From NCBI GenBank assembly GCA_021825365.1, contig JAKAHR010000002.1, forward strand, positions 1 to 64,000: a stretch of 64,000 bases of DNA. The letters are read 5' to 3'. Positions 41,765 through 50,858 of this stretch are shown here, in pieces (positions within the stretch are counted from its first letter, which is position 1; the number at the start of each line of letters is the position of its first letter). The notes beneath the pieces were generated by a model. It worked only from the letters and a program-made list of their open reading frames with translations, was not told the DNA's origin and ran no database searches. This DNA comes from Nitrospirota bacterium (GTDB lineage: Bacteria > Nitrospirota > Thermodesulfovibrionia > Thermodesulfovibrionales > UBA6898). The position numbers were made by a program, and so were the translations under genes.

Positions 41765-42037
41765 ATGTGGCGGATAATCGAGCACCGGACTATCGAGAAG
41801 ACGTGCCGGAAGCTGCCGCGTGAGACGGTGAAGAAATACGAGCTTTGGAAAAGTATTGTGTTCAGGCACGGTCCGGACAAATTGCGGGAGTTTCCCGGAT
41901 TTCACGACGAGAAACTGAGAGGCGAGCGGCGGGGTGAGCGCTCATCTCGGCTGGGCTTGCAGTATAGAGTTATATATACCGTGGAAAAGGATGTAGTCAC
42001 CGTGCGGGTACGCGAGATCACTCCGCACAGATATTAG
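41765..42037 (+). CDS. RelE/HigB-type toxin
   Basis: A 90-residue basic protein of the RelE/ParE/HigB fold: MWRIIEHRTIEKTCRKLP at the start, the RLGLQYRVIYTVEKDVVTVR core strands and a terminal ITPHRY. RelE-type toxins cut mRNA on the ribosome. The XRE antitoxin gene begins 9 bases later, giving toxin-first order as in HigBA. No ribosome-binding site is visible upstream of the ATG, which nearly coincides with the predicted transcription start. Confidence 0.83.
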   Translation: MWRIIEHRTIEKTCRKLPRETVKKYELWKSIVFRHGPDKLREFPGFHDEKLRGERRGERSSRLGLQYRVIYTVEKDVVTVRVREITPHRY

Positions 42038-42045
42038 GAGGCGAC

Positions 42046-42324
42046 ATGAGAGCGAAAAAGAAGGATGACTTCGTCCCGGCAAAACCGCATGCGCGTCTTT
42101 CTTCGGGCGAAGTGATCCGTATGCTTCGTGACCTCAAGGGATGGACCCAGGCGGAGCTTGCGCGGCGCTGCGGAATCAGTTCCACGAACCTCAGCCTTCT
42201 GGAGAACGATCGGGTCGAGATCGGCAAGAGGCGCGCAGAACAGCTGGCAAAGGCCTTTGAAGTACATCCCGCGATTATCATGTTCCCGGAATACGAGGCC
42301 GCGGCGATTCAGCACGCGGCATAG
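42046..42324 (+). CDS. XRE-family antitoxin
   Basis: A 92-residue antitoxin with an XRE helix-turn-helix in residues about 22-80 (RMLRDLKGWTQAELARRCGI; then SSTNLSLLENDRVEIGKRRA). The ribosome-binding site TAGGAGG overlaps the toxin stop. It should neutralise the preceding RelE-type toxin and repress the shared promoter through the palindrome at 41,741-41,757. The gene ends 6 bases before the right copy of the 35-bp repeat. Confidence 0.87.
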   Translation: MRAKKKDDFVPAKPHARLSSGEVIRMLRDLKGWTQAELARRCGISSTNLSLLENDRVEIGKRRAEQLAKAFEVHPAIIMFPEYEAAAIQHAA

Positions 42325-42330
42325 GGCGGG

Positions 42331-42365
42331 CTATCATCGACGCCTACAGGAAATAACAAGGCCGG
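42331..42365 (+). repeat. 35-bp direct repeat, right copy
   Basis: Identical to 41,546-41,580. Its last six bases are part of the first arm of the terminator at 42,360-42,400; the copy continues into a complete stem-loop, so this is probably the original chromosomal copy and the left one the duplicate. Confidence 0.92.
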
Positions 42366-42400
42366 CATGACCATATGAGCCATGCCGGCCTCTCTCTCTT
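42360..42400. terminator. Bidirectional terminator between the antitoxin gene and clpB
   Basis: GGCCGGCATG and CATGCCGGCC form a perfect 10-bp stem around an 11-base loop. TCTCTCTCTT follows on the plus strand and TTGTTATTT on the minus strand, so it can serve the antitoxin gene and the convergent clpB gene. Confidence 0.85.
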
Positions 42401-42409
42401 CAAGACCTC

Positions 42410-45052
42410 TCAGGAAACCATCTCCGCCTGGATTACTTTGGTAAAGACGATCCGGCTGTCCTGGAAATCGACCTCAACCGTATCGCCTTCCTGAAATGAC
42501 CCTTCGAGAATCCTCTTGGCCAGCTCGTTGAGCACCTCGCGCTGCAGCACCCGCTTCAGAGGCCTCGCCCCGTAGACAGGATCGAACCCCACCTCTGAGA
42601 AGTACTCCTTCGCCCTGTCGGTCAGCACCAGGTCGATCTTGCGGTCCTGGATATAGCGTTTCATCCTTCGGATCTGGATATCGACTATCTGCTTGAGCAC
42701 CGCCTTGGAGAGCGGGTTGAAGATGATCACCTCATCCACCCGATTGAGAAACTCCGGTTTGAAGAACGTCTTGAGGTCAGTCATAACCTTTTCTTTAAAA
42801 GACCCCTCATTATCCACCCAGTAGGCATAGGGCGCCTTCTGTCGCTCGGCAAGCATCTCCTGGATATGGAGAGACCCGATGTTCGAGGTCATGATCACGA
42901 CGGTGTTCCTGAAGTCGATCGTCTTGCCATGGCTGTCGGTGAGCCGGCCGTCATCAAGCACCTGCAGGAGGAGGTTGAATACCTCAGGATGGGCCTTCTC
43001 GACCTCGTCGAAAAGGACGACCGAATACGGCCTTCTCCTGACCGCCTCGGTGAGCTGTCCTCCCTCTTCGTATCCGACATATCCGGGGGGCGCTCCGATC
43101 AGCCGGGAGACCGTATGCCGCTCCTGGTATTCGGACATATCGATCCTGATCATCGCATTTTCATCGTCAAAGAGGAACTCTGCCAGAGCACGGGCGAGCT
43201 CGGTCTTGCCCACGCCCGTTGGCCCGAGGAAGATGAACGACCCTATCGGCCTGTTGGGGTCCTGTATACCGGCCCTCGCCCGCCTGACCGCATTGGAGAC
43301 CGCCTCGATCGCCTCGTCCTGGCCGACGACCCTCATCCTGAGCCGGTCATCCATCTGGAGGAGTTTCTGGACCTCTCCTTCGAGCATCCTCGATACGGGG
43401 ATCCCGGTCCACTTGGAAACCACCTCGGCAACATCCTCTTCATCCACCTCTTCCTTGAGCATCTTGCGTTTCTCCTGGGCTGTTGCGAGCCTTTCGTTCT
43501 CAGCGTCCAGGGCCTTCTGGAGCTCAAGGAGTCTTCCATAGCGGAGTTCCGCCGCCTTTGCCAGGTCACCCTCCCGTTCCGCCTTTTCAGACTCGATCCT
43601 CGCCTTCTCCATCTGTTCCTTGTAGTCCCTGATCCGGGAGATGATCTCTTTTTCGCTCAGCCACTGGCCGCGCAACTGGCCGCGACGTTCCTGCAGCTCG
43701 GCGATCTCCCTGCCTATCTTGGCGAGCTTGTCTTTGCATTCCCTGGAATCCTCCCGCATCACCGCCTGCTTTTCGATCTCCAGCTGCCTGAGCTTCCTTT
43801 CGATCTCGTCGAGCTCAACCGGCATGCTGTCGATCTCCATCCTGAGCTTTGACGCTGATTCGTCGATGAGATCGATCGCCTTATCCGGCAGGAAGCGGTC
43901 GGTGATATACCGGTGGGAGAGCACCGCCGCGGAGACAAGTGCGGCATCCTTGATCTTCACCCCGTGGTGCACCTCATACCGCTCCTTGAGGCCCCTCAGG
44001 ATAGAGATGGTGTCCTCAACGCTCGGCTCCTTGATAAGCACCGGCTGGAACCTCCGCGCAAGGGCGGGGTCTTTCTCGATATGCTTGCGGTATTCTCCGA
44101 CCGTCGTCGCCCCGACACACCGGAGCTCACCCCTGGCCAGTGCGGGTTTGAGCATATTTGATGCATCGATCGCACCTTCGGCCGCCCCGGCTCCGACGAG
44201 GGTATGAAGTTCGTCGATGAAGAGGATGATCCTGCCCTCGGCCTGTTCGATCTCCTTCAGGACGGCCTTGAGCCTCTCCTCGAATTCTCCCCGGAACTTT
44301 GAGCCTGCGACGAGCGACCCCATGTCAAGGGCAACCACCTTCTTGTCCTTTAGGGTCTCGGGCACGTCTCCGGCCACGATCCGCTGGGCGAGCCCTTCGG
44401 CTATGGCGGTCTTGCCGACGCCGGGGTCTCCGATAAGGACCGGGTTGTTCTTTGTCCTGCGGGAGAGGACCTGGATGATCCTCCTGATCTCCTCGTCCCG
44501 GCCGATGACCGGGTCAAGCTTGCCCTTGGCAGCCAGTTCGGTCAGGTCCTTGCTGAACCGTTTCAGGGCCTGATATTTTTCCTCGGGGTTCTGGTCCGTG
44601 ACCCTCTGCGTTCCCCTGATCTCCCTCATCGCGGCGAGGACCTTGTCGGTGTCGGCATTATACCGTTTGAGCAGATCCGCTGACGGCCCCGCCACCGCCA
44701 GGATGGAGATGAGGAGGTGTTCGACGCTCACAAAATCGTCCTTTAGATGCTCGGCCTCCTGCTGGGCGCGTTCAATCACCTCCTTGAGCCGGGGAGTTAC
44801 GTAAATCTGGCCGGCAGGGGTCGGGCCGATCACCTTCGGAAGCTTGTTGAGCAGGTCGTCGATGTCTTTTTTGAGAAGGTCCATGGGGATACCGATGCGC
44901 CTGAGGATCTGGGATGCCACCCCTTCATCGTCATCCACGAGCACCCGCAGCAGGTGTTCAGCGTCTATCTGCTGATGTCCCTTGCGCTCCGCGAGACGCT
45001 GCGCTTCCTGTATCGCCTCCTGGCTCTTTACCGTAAATTTATCCATGTTCAT
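42410..45052 (-). CDS. clpB: ClpB disaggregase
   Basis: An 880-residue ClpB. In order: N-terminal Clp repeats ([20 protein letters not shown]), first AAA+ module with Walker [14 protein letters not shown] near residue 205, the coiled-coil middle domain (about 410-530), the second AAA+ module with [13 protein letters not shown] near residue 610 and the C-terminal domain with [10 protein letters not shown]. Full length for the family. ClpB works with DnaK/DnaJ to pull proteins out of aggregates. It is the last gene of the dnaJ-hspR-clpB operon, 4 bases after hspR, and ends at a bidirectional terminator. Confidence 0.98.
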   Translation of the reverse strand: MNMDKFTVKSQEAIQEAQRLAERKGHQQIDAEHLLRVLVDDDEGVASQILRRIGIPMDLLKKDIDDLLNKLPKVIGPTPAGQIYVTPRLKEVIERAQQEAEHLKDDFVSVEHLLISILAVAGPSADLLKRYNADTDKVLAAMREIRGTQRVTDQNPEEKYQALKRFSKDLTELAAKGKLDPVIGRDEEIRRIIQVLSRRTKNNPVLIGDPGVGKTAIAEGLAQRIVAGDVPETLKDKKVVALDMGSLVAGSKFRGEFEERLKAVLKEIEQAEGRIILFIDELHTLVGAGAAEGAIDASNMLKPALARGELRCVGATTVGEYRKHIEKDPALARRFQPVLIKEPSVEDTISILRGLKERYEVHHGVKIKDAALVSAAVLSHRYITDRFLPDKAIDLIDESASKLRMEIDSMPVELDEIERKLRQLEIEKQAVMREDSRECKDKLAKIGREIAELQERRGQLRGQWLSEKEIISRIRDYKEQMEKARIESEKAEREGDLAKAAELRYGRLLELQKALDAENERLATAQEKRKMLKEEVDEEDVAEVVSKWTGIPVSRMLEGEVQKLLQMDDRLRMRVVGQDEAIEAVSNAVRRARAGIQDPNRPIGSFIFLGPTGVGKTELARALAEFLFDDENAMIRIDMSEYQERHTVSRLIGAPPGYVGYEEGGQLTEAVRRRPYSVVLFDEVEKAHPEVFNLLLQVLDDGRLTDSHGKTIDFRNTVVIMTSNIGSLHIQEMLAERQKAPYAYWVDNEGSFKEKVMTDLKTFFKPEFLNRVDEVIIFNPLSKAVLKQIVDIQIRRMKRYIQDRKIDLVLTDRAKEYFSEVGFDPVYGARPLKRVLQREVLNELAKRILEGSFQEGDTVEVDFQDSRIVFTKVIQAEMVS

Positions 45053-45056
45053 TTCT

Positions 45057-45404
45057 CTACTCCTCCTTCAGTGCCCTCTTGAGCCTCTCCCGGAAATCCC
45101 GCCTCAGCTCTCCTTCGAGGTTATTCATCATCTCTTCCATCTCCCGCTGCATCAGCTCCATCCGGTGGCGCATCCTCAGGATGATATCCACGCCTGCCTT
45201 ATTGACGCCCATGTCCCGGGTAAGCTGCAGGATGAAGTTCAGCCGATCAACATCCTGCTCTGAATAGAGCCTCTGCTTCTTCGTGCGCCGCGGCGTAATC
45301 AGCCCCTCCCTCTCATAGAGCCTCAGGGTCTGCGGATGCACATGCAGCATCTCGGAAACGACGCTGATGAGATAAAGAGGCTGGTTCCTGTCCCTTTTAT
45401 TCAT
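45057..45404 (-). CDS. hspR: HspR-type MerR-family heat-shock repressor
   Basis: A 115-residue MerR-family regulator: [20 protein letters not shown] and [20 protein letters not shown] form the winged helix-turn-helix, and the C-terminal half is a helix for dimerisation ([20 protein letters not shown]). Size and neighbours are those of HspR, which represses heat-shock operons and senses free chaperone. It lies between dnaJ (8-base overlap) and clpB, and probably acts on the promoter at 46,519-46,547; no classical HAIR operator was found there. Confidence 0.88.
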   Translation of the reverse strand: MNKRDRNQPLYLISVVSEMLHVHPQTLRLYEREGLITPRRTKKQRLYSEQDVDRLNFILQLTRDMGVNKAGVDIILRMRHRMELMQREMEEMMNNLEGELRRDFRERLKRALKEE

Positions 45405-46494
45405 GCCCCTTCACCATCCCTTTTCTCGGCGATTCCCGGTAGAGAGACTCGATCTCCTGGACCGCTCCCTTCGCCCTTTCGGGTATGTTCTTCGGCACCG
45501 CCACCCGTATGGTAACCACCTGATCTCCCCGTCTGCCTGTCTTCGCCGAGGGGAAACCCTTGCCCGAGAGCTTCAGTTTCTGGCCTCCCTGGGTCCCTGC
45601 GGGCAACGTCATCGCAGCGGCTCCATCGATGGTGGGCACCTCGATTCTCGCGCCGAAGGCCGCCTCTCCGAAGGTGACCGGGACATCCACCAGGATATTG
45701 TCGTTCTTTCTCTTGAAGAGGGGATGCTCCCTCACCGTTATCTCTATCTGAAGGTCGCCCGCCGGACCGCTGCCCTGGCCTGCTCCGCCCATGCCGCGGA
45801 CGCGTATCCGCGAGCCGGTATCAGCGCCCGGGGGTATCTTCACCTTGATCGTCTCGGTATGGAGCATGCGCCCCCTTGCGCCGCAGGTCTTGCAGGCCTT
45901 TGTCACCTTCCTGCCCGTGCCGACGCAGGCTGCGCATGCCTGGGTCATCCTGAAGAAGCCCTTGGAAGAGGAGACCGTGCCGGTACCCTTGCACTTGTCG
46001 CACGGCTGAAGACTCTCGGCCCCGCTGCCGCCGCAGGTCTTGCAGGCAGCCTCCCGTGAAAAGGTGAGCGGCCTGGTTACGCCCGAGAAGGCCTCTTCCA
46101 GCGAGAGCTCGAGGCTCATAACGAGGTCTGGCCCCCTCAGGGCGACTGTTTCATGACCCTGCCCGGCGCCGCCGAAGAGGTCTGAAAAGATATCGCCGAA
46201 CCCGCCGAAGTCGAACCGGTCTCCCGAGGTGTAGGTCCTGTAATCAAAACCAGGCCCGCCCTGTTCGAAAGGCGAGCGGCCGTACGTATCATACTCTGCC
46301 CTCTTCTTTTCGTCTCCAAGGACTTCATATGCCTCGTTCAGCTCCTTGAACTTCTGTTCAGCCGTCTTGTCGCCCGGGTTGAGGTCGGGATGATACTTGC
46401 GGGCAAGCTTCCTGTACGCCTTCTTAATATCGTCCTGGGACGTCTTCTTCTCAACGCCGAGTATCTCATAGTAGTCCTTCACCTGCGGTGCCAT
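45397..46494 (-). CDS. dnaJ: DnaJ co-chaperone
   Basis: A 365-residue DnaJ. The J domain covers residues about 6-70 ([20 protein letters not shown]; the HPD motif is in YHPDLNPG), followed by a short Gly/Phe region ([16 protein letters not shown]), a cysteine-rich zinc domain with four CxxCxGxG-type repeats ([32 protein letters not shown]) and the C-terminal substrate domains. It stimulates DnaK ATPase. I use ATG 46,494, with AGGAGGAGGG upstream, because the J domain begins there; the frame is open 86 codons further but is non-coding in look. Confidence 0.95.
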   Translation of the reverse strand: MAPQVKDYYEILGVEKKTSQDDIKKAYRKLARKYHPDLNPGDKTAEQKFKELNEAYEVLGDEKKRAEYDTYGRSPFEQGGPGFDYRTYTSGDRFDFGGFGDIFSDLFGGAGQGHETVALRGPDLVMSLELSLEEAFSGVTRPLTFSREAACKTCGGSGAESLQPCDKCKGTGTVSSSKGFFRMTQACAACVGTGRKVTKACKTCGARGRMLHTETIKVKIPPGADTGSRIRVRGMGGAGQGSGPAGDLQIEITVREHPLFKRKNDNILVDVPVTFGEAAFGARIEVPTIDGAAAMTLPAGTQGGQKLKLSGKGFPSAKTGRRGDQVVTIRVAVPKNIPERAKGAVQEIESLYRESPRKGMVKGHE

Positions 46495-46518
46495 CAGCCC
46501 TCCTCCTGTATATTTTTT

Positions 46519-46547
46519 ATCATAGTACCTTAGTCGATCCTTGTCAA
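46519..46547 (-). promoter_or_regulatory. Sigma-70-type promoter of the dnaJ-hspR-clpB operon
   Basis: On the minus strand TTGACA (46,547-46,542) and TATGAT (46,524-46,519) are separated by 17 bases, 25 bases upstream of the dnaJ start. TATCATAG (46,518-46,525) is repeated in inverse at 46,556-46,563, one arm covering the -10 box, a possible repressor site. Confidence 0.8.
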
Positions 46548-46645
46548 CTATCCTTCTATGATAGCAGACAAGCCTAATGGGAAGGGGGGGTAGCGGAAAA
46601 AGGGCATTCAGTCTGTTACGGGCACGAAAGGGGAAGGCGTATCCT

Positions 46646-47893
46646 CTATCCGACGAGGCTGGAGAATCTCTTCTTGAAGTCCCTGACCGACATCTTCCCT
46701 GCAGCGGCCAGGGCCTCGAGCTGTGCCGGGTTCTCGAAATCCTTTTTTTCAAGGCGGATCATATAGTTTCTGCCGACCTCGTACGTCTCGGCCGTGATGT
46801 CCACCAGCCTCGCCTTTATCCTGCCGGTGGAAGGATCTGTCATCTCCACAAAGGATACCGGCCTCATCCTCCCGCCATCAAAGGCGATCATGGCGCCCGT
46901 ACCGCCCCCCAGCAGGAACCGCACTGCGCCATAACCGAGATCGCGGGCATATTCGGTATCGTAGGGGATAGGGGCAGCCGCCCTCAGCTCATACCCGATA
47001 CTCTTGTACACGATCGTGGTCTTGATCCCCCGGCTTTCCAGGCTCTTCTGGACCGTATACTTGAAGATCTTGCCGAGCTCTATCTGGGAGAGCCTCATCC
47101 TGCCCGCCTCGTCGCGTTCGGTATGCTCTCCTGACTCAAGCTCTTCCTTATCGAGTTTGCCGGAGATGCCCTCCGCCAGGATCGCCACCCCGTGGTCCTT
47201 GCCCATGGACATCCGCTTGATGATCGCGCCTTCCAGGATGTCCGTAACCTTCCTGACAGAGAGTTTCTGCTCAGGGAACTCCTCCGGGATGAGCGTGAGA
47301 GGGGCGCCGGCGGCCTTGCCGATGCCGAGCGCGAGATGCCCGGCATTCCTGCCCATGGTCGAGATGAAATACCACCTCCCGGTCGTCTTGGCGTCCTCCA
47401 TGATGTTGTTGACGATCTCGACACCCCAGTGGCGTGCGGTATGGTATCCGAAGGAGGACCTCCCGCCCGGGAGATACAGGTCGTTGTCGATCGTCTTGGG
47501 TACATGCACGACGGCTATCCTCCCGCGCGACTCCCGTTCCACCCAGCGGGCCATGAATGCGGTGCCGTCGCCCCCGATGGTAATAAGGTAGCGCACCCTG
47601 AGGTCCTTCAGGGTCTTCATCAGCACCTTGAACTTTTCCTGCGCGGAATCATCGATCGGGTCCCGGGATGTCCTCAGGATTGATCCGCCGGTGGTATGGA
47701 TCCTCGAGACATCGTCAATGTGCAGGGGGGTGATGCTCTGCGCATCTCCGCTGAACAGGGTCTTGAATCCCCCGACAATGCCGAGCACCTCTTTGCCCTC
47801 GTTGATCGCCTCGATGGTCGCGGAGCTGATGACGCCGTTGATGCCGGGGGCCGGACCGCCCCCGACAACAATCGCAAGGACCTCTTTCTTCAT
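46646..47893 (-). CDS. 6-phosphofructokinase family protein
   Basis: A 415-residue phosphofructokinase, phosphorylating fructose 6-phosphate in glycolysis. Nucleotide loop [14 protein letters not shown] at the N terminus; phosphoryl-donor site GGDGTAF near residue 107; catalytic [10 protein letters not shown] near 130; [10 protein letters not shown] near 180. The donor site has Gly, as in ATP enzymes (PPi enzymes have Asp: GGDD), but the PKTIDND Lys is usual in PPi enzymes. Length and the Lys suggest the PPi/long-chain clade with a possible ATP preference. The start overlaps the aldolase stop by 4 bases, so the two glycolytic genes are coupled. Confidence 0.9.
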   Translation of the reverse strand: MKKEVLAIVVGGGPAPGINGVISSATIEAINEGKEVLGIVGGFKTLFSGDAQSITPLHIDDVSRIHTTGGSILRTSRDPIDDSAQEKFKVLMKTLKDLRVRYLITIGGDGTAFMARWVERESRGRIAVVHVPKTIDNDLYLPGGRSSFGYHTARHWGVEIVNNIMEDAKTTGRWYFISTMGRNAGHLALGIGKAAGAPLTLIPEEFPEQKLSVRKVTDILEGAIIKRMSMGKDHGVAILAEGISGKLDKEELESGEHTERDEAGRMRLSQIELGKIFKYTVQKSLESRGIKTTIVYKSIGYELRAAAPIPYDTEYARDLGYGAVRFLLGGGTGAMIAFDGGRMRPVSFVEMTDPSTGRIKARLVDITAETYEVGRNYMIRLEKKDFENPAQLEALAAAGKMSVRDFKKRFSSLVG

Positions 47894-49248
47894 AACTCCT
47901 TGAGCACTTCTGCGGGCAGTTCCTTCCCGACCACCACGGGCTTGACCGTACGGCTGACAATGGAGACGGTATCCTCCACCTTCAGCTTCTGGAAGAGCAG
48001 TCCGAATTTCTGCTCCAGCTCCGCCATGATCGGCCCCCGGATGTCAGCGCCCAGATCCCACCACTGCTTCTTGTTGGGACCAAACCCCTTCTTCCGTGTG
48101 CTGTACATGAACTGCTCCTCTGTCTGGTCAGCCTTGCGCTCCTTGGCATACTCGGTCCTGATGAACTGGTAGACCTCATCCCTGAATCCTGCGGGAAGGT
48201 GCCTGCTGTCGAAGATGATGTTCTGGAAGCCGGTCGCAAGGTGCACCTCGGAGGTGCCGGTTTCAGGGAACATATGGAAGGCGTCCTCAGGGAGTGTTGA
48301 TGCCCCGTGCTGGACAGCGCCGGAGAGTCCGTACTCCTTCCGGGCGATCTCGGACAGCTGCCTGAGGGTATCGAAGTCGATCTTCACCTTTGCCAGGGAG
48401 CCGTCCGGCAGGACAACGCCGCCGTGGGAGGTGCCGGTCTGTACACTGAGTTTGCTGAGACCCTTGCCGGACTTGAATATCTCCCTGAATCCCCCGAGAT
48501 AGGCGTGGAGTTCATCCGGCGTGCTGTTCTTCTTCCCGATCTCGCCGATCTCGCCGCCGACTGAGACCTCGACCCCTTTTGGCTGTATCTCCCTGATAAG
48601 TTTCGCCATCTCGGCGGCAGCCTCGAAGTTCGGCCTCTGCTGTTCCTTCAGGGTAGGCTTTTCAAGATCCACCAGGGTGGATGAATCGATGTCGATATTG
48701 TAGAATTCCGCTTCAACCGCCTCCTGGATCAGCCCCTTTACATACCCGGTCTCGGCAGCCGGATCAGACAGAAAATTCTTTCGCACGAGCTGGAAATGGT
48801 CTCCCTGGATAAAGACCGGGCCCCGGAAACCCTCCCGCACGGCAGCCGCGAGGACGACCGCCGAGTATTCGAGAGGACGCTGTTTGGTGTAGCCGATCTC
48901 TGAACGGGCGATCTCGAAGATAAAGGCCCCCACTTTCTGCTGGAGCGCCTTCCTGAAGACGGCGCGGCAGGAATCATAGGTCAGGCCGCGGATATTCATT
49001 GCAGGCACGGTAAAGCCCGGATAGCTCCTGCCCATCTCCTCATAGAGTCCCTGGATCGAGGCAGGCACAGCGCCGCAGGCCTTGGCGATCTCTTTCACCA
49101 GGAGCAGGAGCCCCTTCTTCCGGTCATCAGGGGAAAAGACCGCCTCATAGATGAGCCCGTCCATCATGGCGGCTGCCTTGCTGCTGTCTTTTACCGCTAT
49201 GCCGTCCTTTGAGACGGAAATAACGTCTCTCAGCTTCTTGATGTCCAT
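47890..49248 (-). CDS. Class II fructose-bisphosphate aldolase-like protein
   Basis: A 452-residue class II (zinc-dependent) aldolase-like protein. Metal-binding histidines are visible in FIQGDHFQL near residue 150, in VQTGTSHGGVVLP near 275 and in GAVQHGAST near 315; the VGGEIGEIG strand (about 235) is typical. It is longer than E. coli FbaA, with an extra N-terminal helical part and a C-terminal extension. With the adjoining phosphofructokinase it forms the fructose bisphosphate segment of glycolysis. A tagatose-type substrate cannot be excluded. Confidence 0.88.
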   Translation of the reverse strand: MDIKKLRDVISVSKDGIAVKDSSKAAAMMDGLIYEAVFSPDDRKKGLLLLVKEIAKACGAVPASIQGLYEEMGRSYPGFTVPAMNIRGLTYDSCRAVFRKALQQKVGAFIFEIARSEIGYTKQRPLEYSAVVLAAAVREGFRGPVFIQGDHFQLVRKNFLSDPAAETGYVKGLIQEAVEAEFYNIDIDSSTLVDLEKPTLKEQQRPNFEAAAEMAKLIREIQPKGVEVSVGGEIGEIGKKNSTPDELHAYLGGFREIFKSGKGLSKLSVQTGTSHGGVVLPDGSLAKVKIDFDTLRQLSEIARKEYGLSGAVQHGASTLPEDAFHMFPETGTSEVHLATGFQNIIFDSRHLPAGFRDEVYQFIRTEYAKERKADQTEEQFMYSTRKKGFGPNKKQWWDLGADIRGPIMAELEQKFGLLFQKLKVEDTVSIVSRTVKPVVVGKELPAEVLKEL

Positions 49249-49378
49249 ATATACAGTCCTCCTTTTGGTATATGCGTCGGGGGATGATGATGAGCCTGTA
49301 ATGGGACTATTATACTCATTTTTGCGGGACAGTCTAACGAAAAAAAGGCAGGGGTGGGGGAAGGGAAAGAGAAGAAAA

Positions 49379-49546
49379 CTACGGCCTCTTTCCCTTTTCC
49401 CCTTTTTCGGACGGAGACTCCGACTCCTTGATTCTCAGGTCCCTGACGAAATCAGGACAACGGATGTCGCGGCCGGAAACGGAGAATTTCTTCTGGCAGT
49501 TCTCCCTCCAGGCGCACACGATACAGATATCTTTTTTTATCTTCAT
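49379..49546 (-). CDS. Small four-cysteine protein
   Basis: A 55-residue protein with a strong ribosome-binding site (AGGAGGTGAG) before its ATG. The first half, KKDICIVCAWRENC followed by SGRDIRCPDFVRD, has four cysteines spaced like a small metal site (zinc or iron-sulphur); the tail is charged and disordered. It starts 4 bases after the stop of the PD-(D/E)XK-like gene, so it ends that operon. Function unknown. Confidence 0.7.
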   Translation of the reverse strand: MKIKKDICIVCAWRENCQKKFSVSGRDIRCPDFVRDLRIKESESPSEKGEKGKRP

Positions 49547-49549
49547 CAC

Positions 49550-50455
49550 TCACCTCCTGAAATAACGGCTTATCACCGCCTCCATGTTCCGGATGATACT
49601 GTCCTTCGCGTTTATTATATAGATTCTCCCCTTAATCTGAAAGAGTTCCTTTTCCATCCTGCTCACCTCAGGCCTTTCCCCGTGTCTTTTGGCCAGCTCC
49701 TCTTCGAACATCGGGACGATCTTGTCCTTCATTCTCAGTTCCGTATCCATGAGGAACACTGCCATCTCAGGCACCAGGTCGCTCACCCTTTCGAGGAAGG
49801 CGGCAATCTCCCTTGAGTAGATCTGCTTGGGCGGGGAGGACTTCACCTCAACATACAAAAGAGAGTTGTCGAGCCGGGCGATGACATCGTAGTCACCACC
49901 GATCTGCGGCCGTTTGAACTTCACCCCCCAGACCGACTCTGCGCCAAACTCCCGCCTGCACAGCTCCGCTATATACCATTCGAGCGTTTCCCCGAAACTC
50001 CTGACAGGGCGGACAAGCCGGTATCCCTCTTCCCTTTCCCGTGCAAGACCGGCCATCGTGATGAACCTCAGATATTCCGCGGTCACGTTCGGGGTGGCAT
50101 AGCGGGCAACCTGCTGAAGGGTGAAGTGCTCCTGGTGCTTGATCACGTCGCGCAGAAAGAGGCGGAAGGAGTATCTGTGCATCTGCCGGTAATATTCATC
50201 CAGCAGCCTCCTGCCGGGGATGAGCAGGTCTTCTGCCGGCTCTTTCTTATATACGGTAAACCCCCTCCTCCTCAGGAGCATTTCGAGTGTTGGGGAACAT
50301 CGGCTGAGGGCCTTTCTGAGGCGCCTCACCTCCTTCTTCAGGAATGCCAGCTCTTCAGAGGGCGTCCCGGAGGGGACACTCTTGCTTCCTTTCGCCGAAG
50401 GGGGACTGCTCGCGAGGATTGCAGAAGGTTCAGGGGGTCTTCTTGTCCGTGACAA
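49550..50455 (-). CDS. PD-(D/E)XK nuclease-fold protein
   Basis: A 301-residue protein. After a Pro/Ser-rich start and a coiled coil (SEELAFLKKEVRRLRKALSR), a helical part holds a winged-helix-like segment (HQEHFTLQQVARYATPNVTA). Residues about 195-225 carry the nuclease motif: GGDYDVIA, then LLYVEVKSS, giving the D...ExK of the PD-(D/E)XK fold. It could be a DNA-processing enzyme or a structural relative; no defence neighbours are present. It overlaps the end of the YjbQ-like gene by 26 bases. Confidence 0.72.
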   Translation of the reverse strand: MSRTRRPPEPSAILASSPPSAKGSKSVPSGTPSEELAFLKKEVRRLRKALSRCSPTLEMLLRRRGFTVYKKEPAEDLLIPGRRLLDEYYRQMHRYSFRLFLRDVIKHQEHFTLQQVARYATPNVTAEYLRFITMAGLAREREEGYRLVRPVRSFGETLEWYIAELCRREFGAESVWGVKFKRPQIGGDYDVIARLDNSLLYVEVKSSPPKQIYSREIAAFLERVSDLVPEMAVFLMDTELRMKDKIVPMFEEELAKRHGERPEVSRMEKELFQIKGRIYIINAKDSIIRNMEAVISRYFRR

Positions 50456-50840
50456 ACTTCATCGCCACCCTTCTGTGGCGCGGGCCGTCAAACTCGCAGA
50501 AAAAAATGGATTGCCAGGTGCCGAGAACGAGCCTGCCCTCGTCGATGAGCACGGTCTGGGAAATGCCGAGCATGGAGGCCTTGATATGGGCCGATGAATT
50601 GCCCTCGCGATGATGGTAGTCGCCTTCAAAGGGGATAAGACGGTTGAGGACAGACAGAATGTCCCTCTGGACGCTGGGGTCGGCACCCTCATTGATCGTG
50701 ACGGCAGCCGTGGTATGGGGAACATAGAGGCAGCAGATTCCGCTCACAACACCCGCCTCCTTGATCACCTCCTGGATCTTTTCGGTGATATCAATAAATT
50801 CGGTCCGTGTCCTGCTCTTGACATTTATATACCGTACCAC
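50430..50840 (-). CDS. YjbQ/UPF0047 family protein
   Basis: A 136-residue YjbQ-family protein. GICCLYVPHTTAAVTINEGA carries the conserved histidine and Asn-Glu, and GDYHHREGNSSAHIKASMLG the second His cluster; RLVLGTWQSIFFCEFDGPR is the conserved end. Members show weak thiamine phosphate synthase activity, but their main role is uncertain. It lies 18 bases after lpxK and overlaps the next gene. Confidence 0.92.
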   Translation of the reverse strand: MVRYINVKSRTRTEFIDITEKIQEVIKEAGVVSGICCLYVPHTTAAVTINEGADPSVQRDILSVLNRLIPFEGDYHHREGNSSAHIKASMLGISQTVLIDEGRLVLGTWQSIFFCEFDGPRHRRVAMKFVTDKKTP

Positions 50841-50858
50841 GGATCATCCTCCTCGCAA

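Noticed and set aside
42866-43852. A 328-codon plus-strand frame inside clpB
   Set aside because: It lies fully antisense to conserved clpB codons and has no family resemblance; a shadow of the high-GC coding pattern.
46500-46600. A classical HAIR operator (CTTGAGT-N7-ACTCAAG) for HspR
   Set aside because: Not found upstream of dnaJ. Only the unrelated TATCATAG/CTATGATA inverted repeat is present, so the operator is left open.
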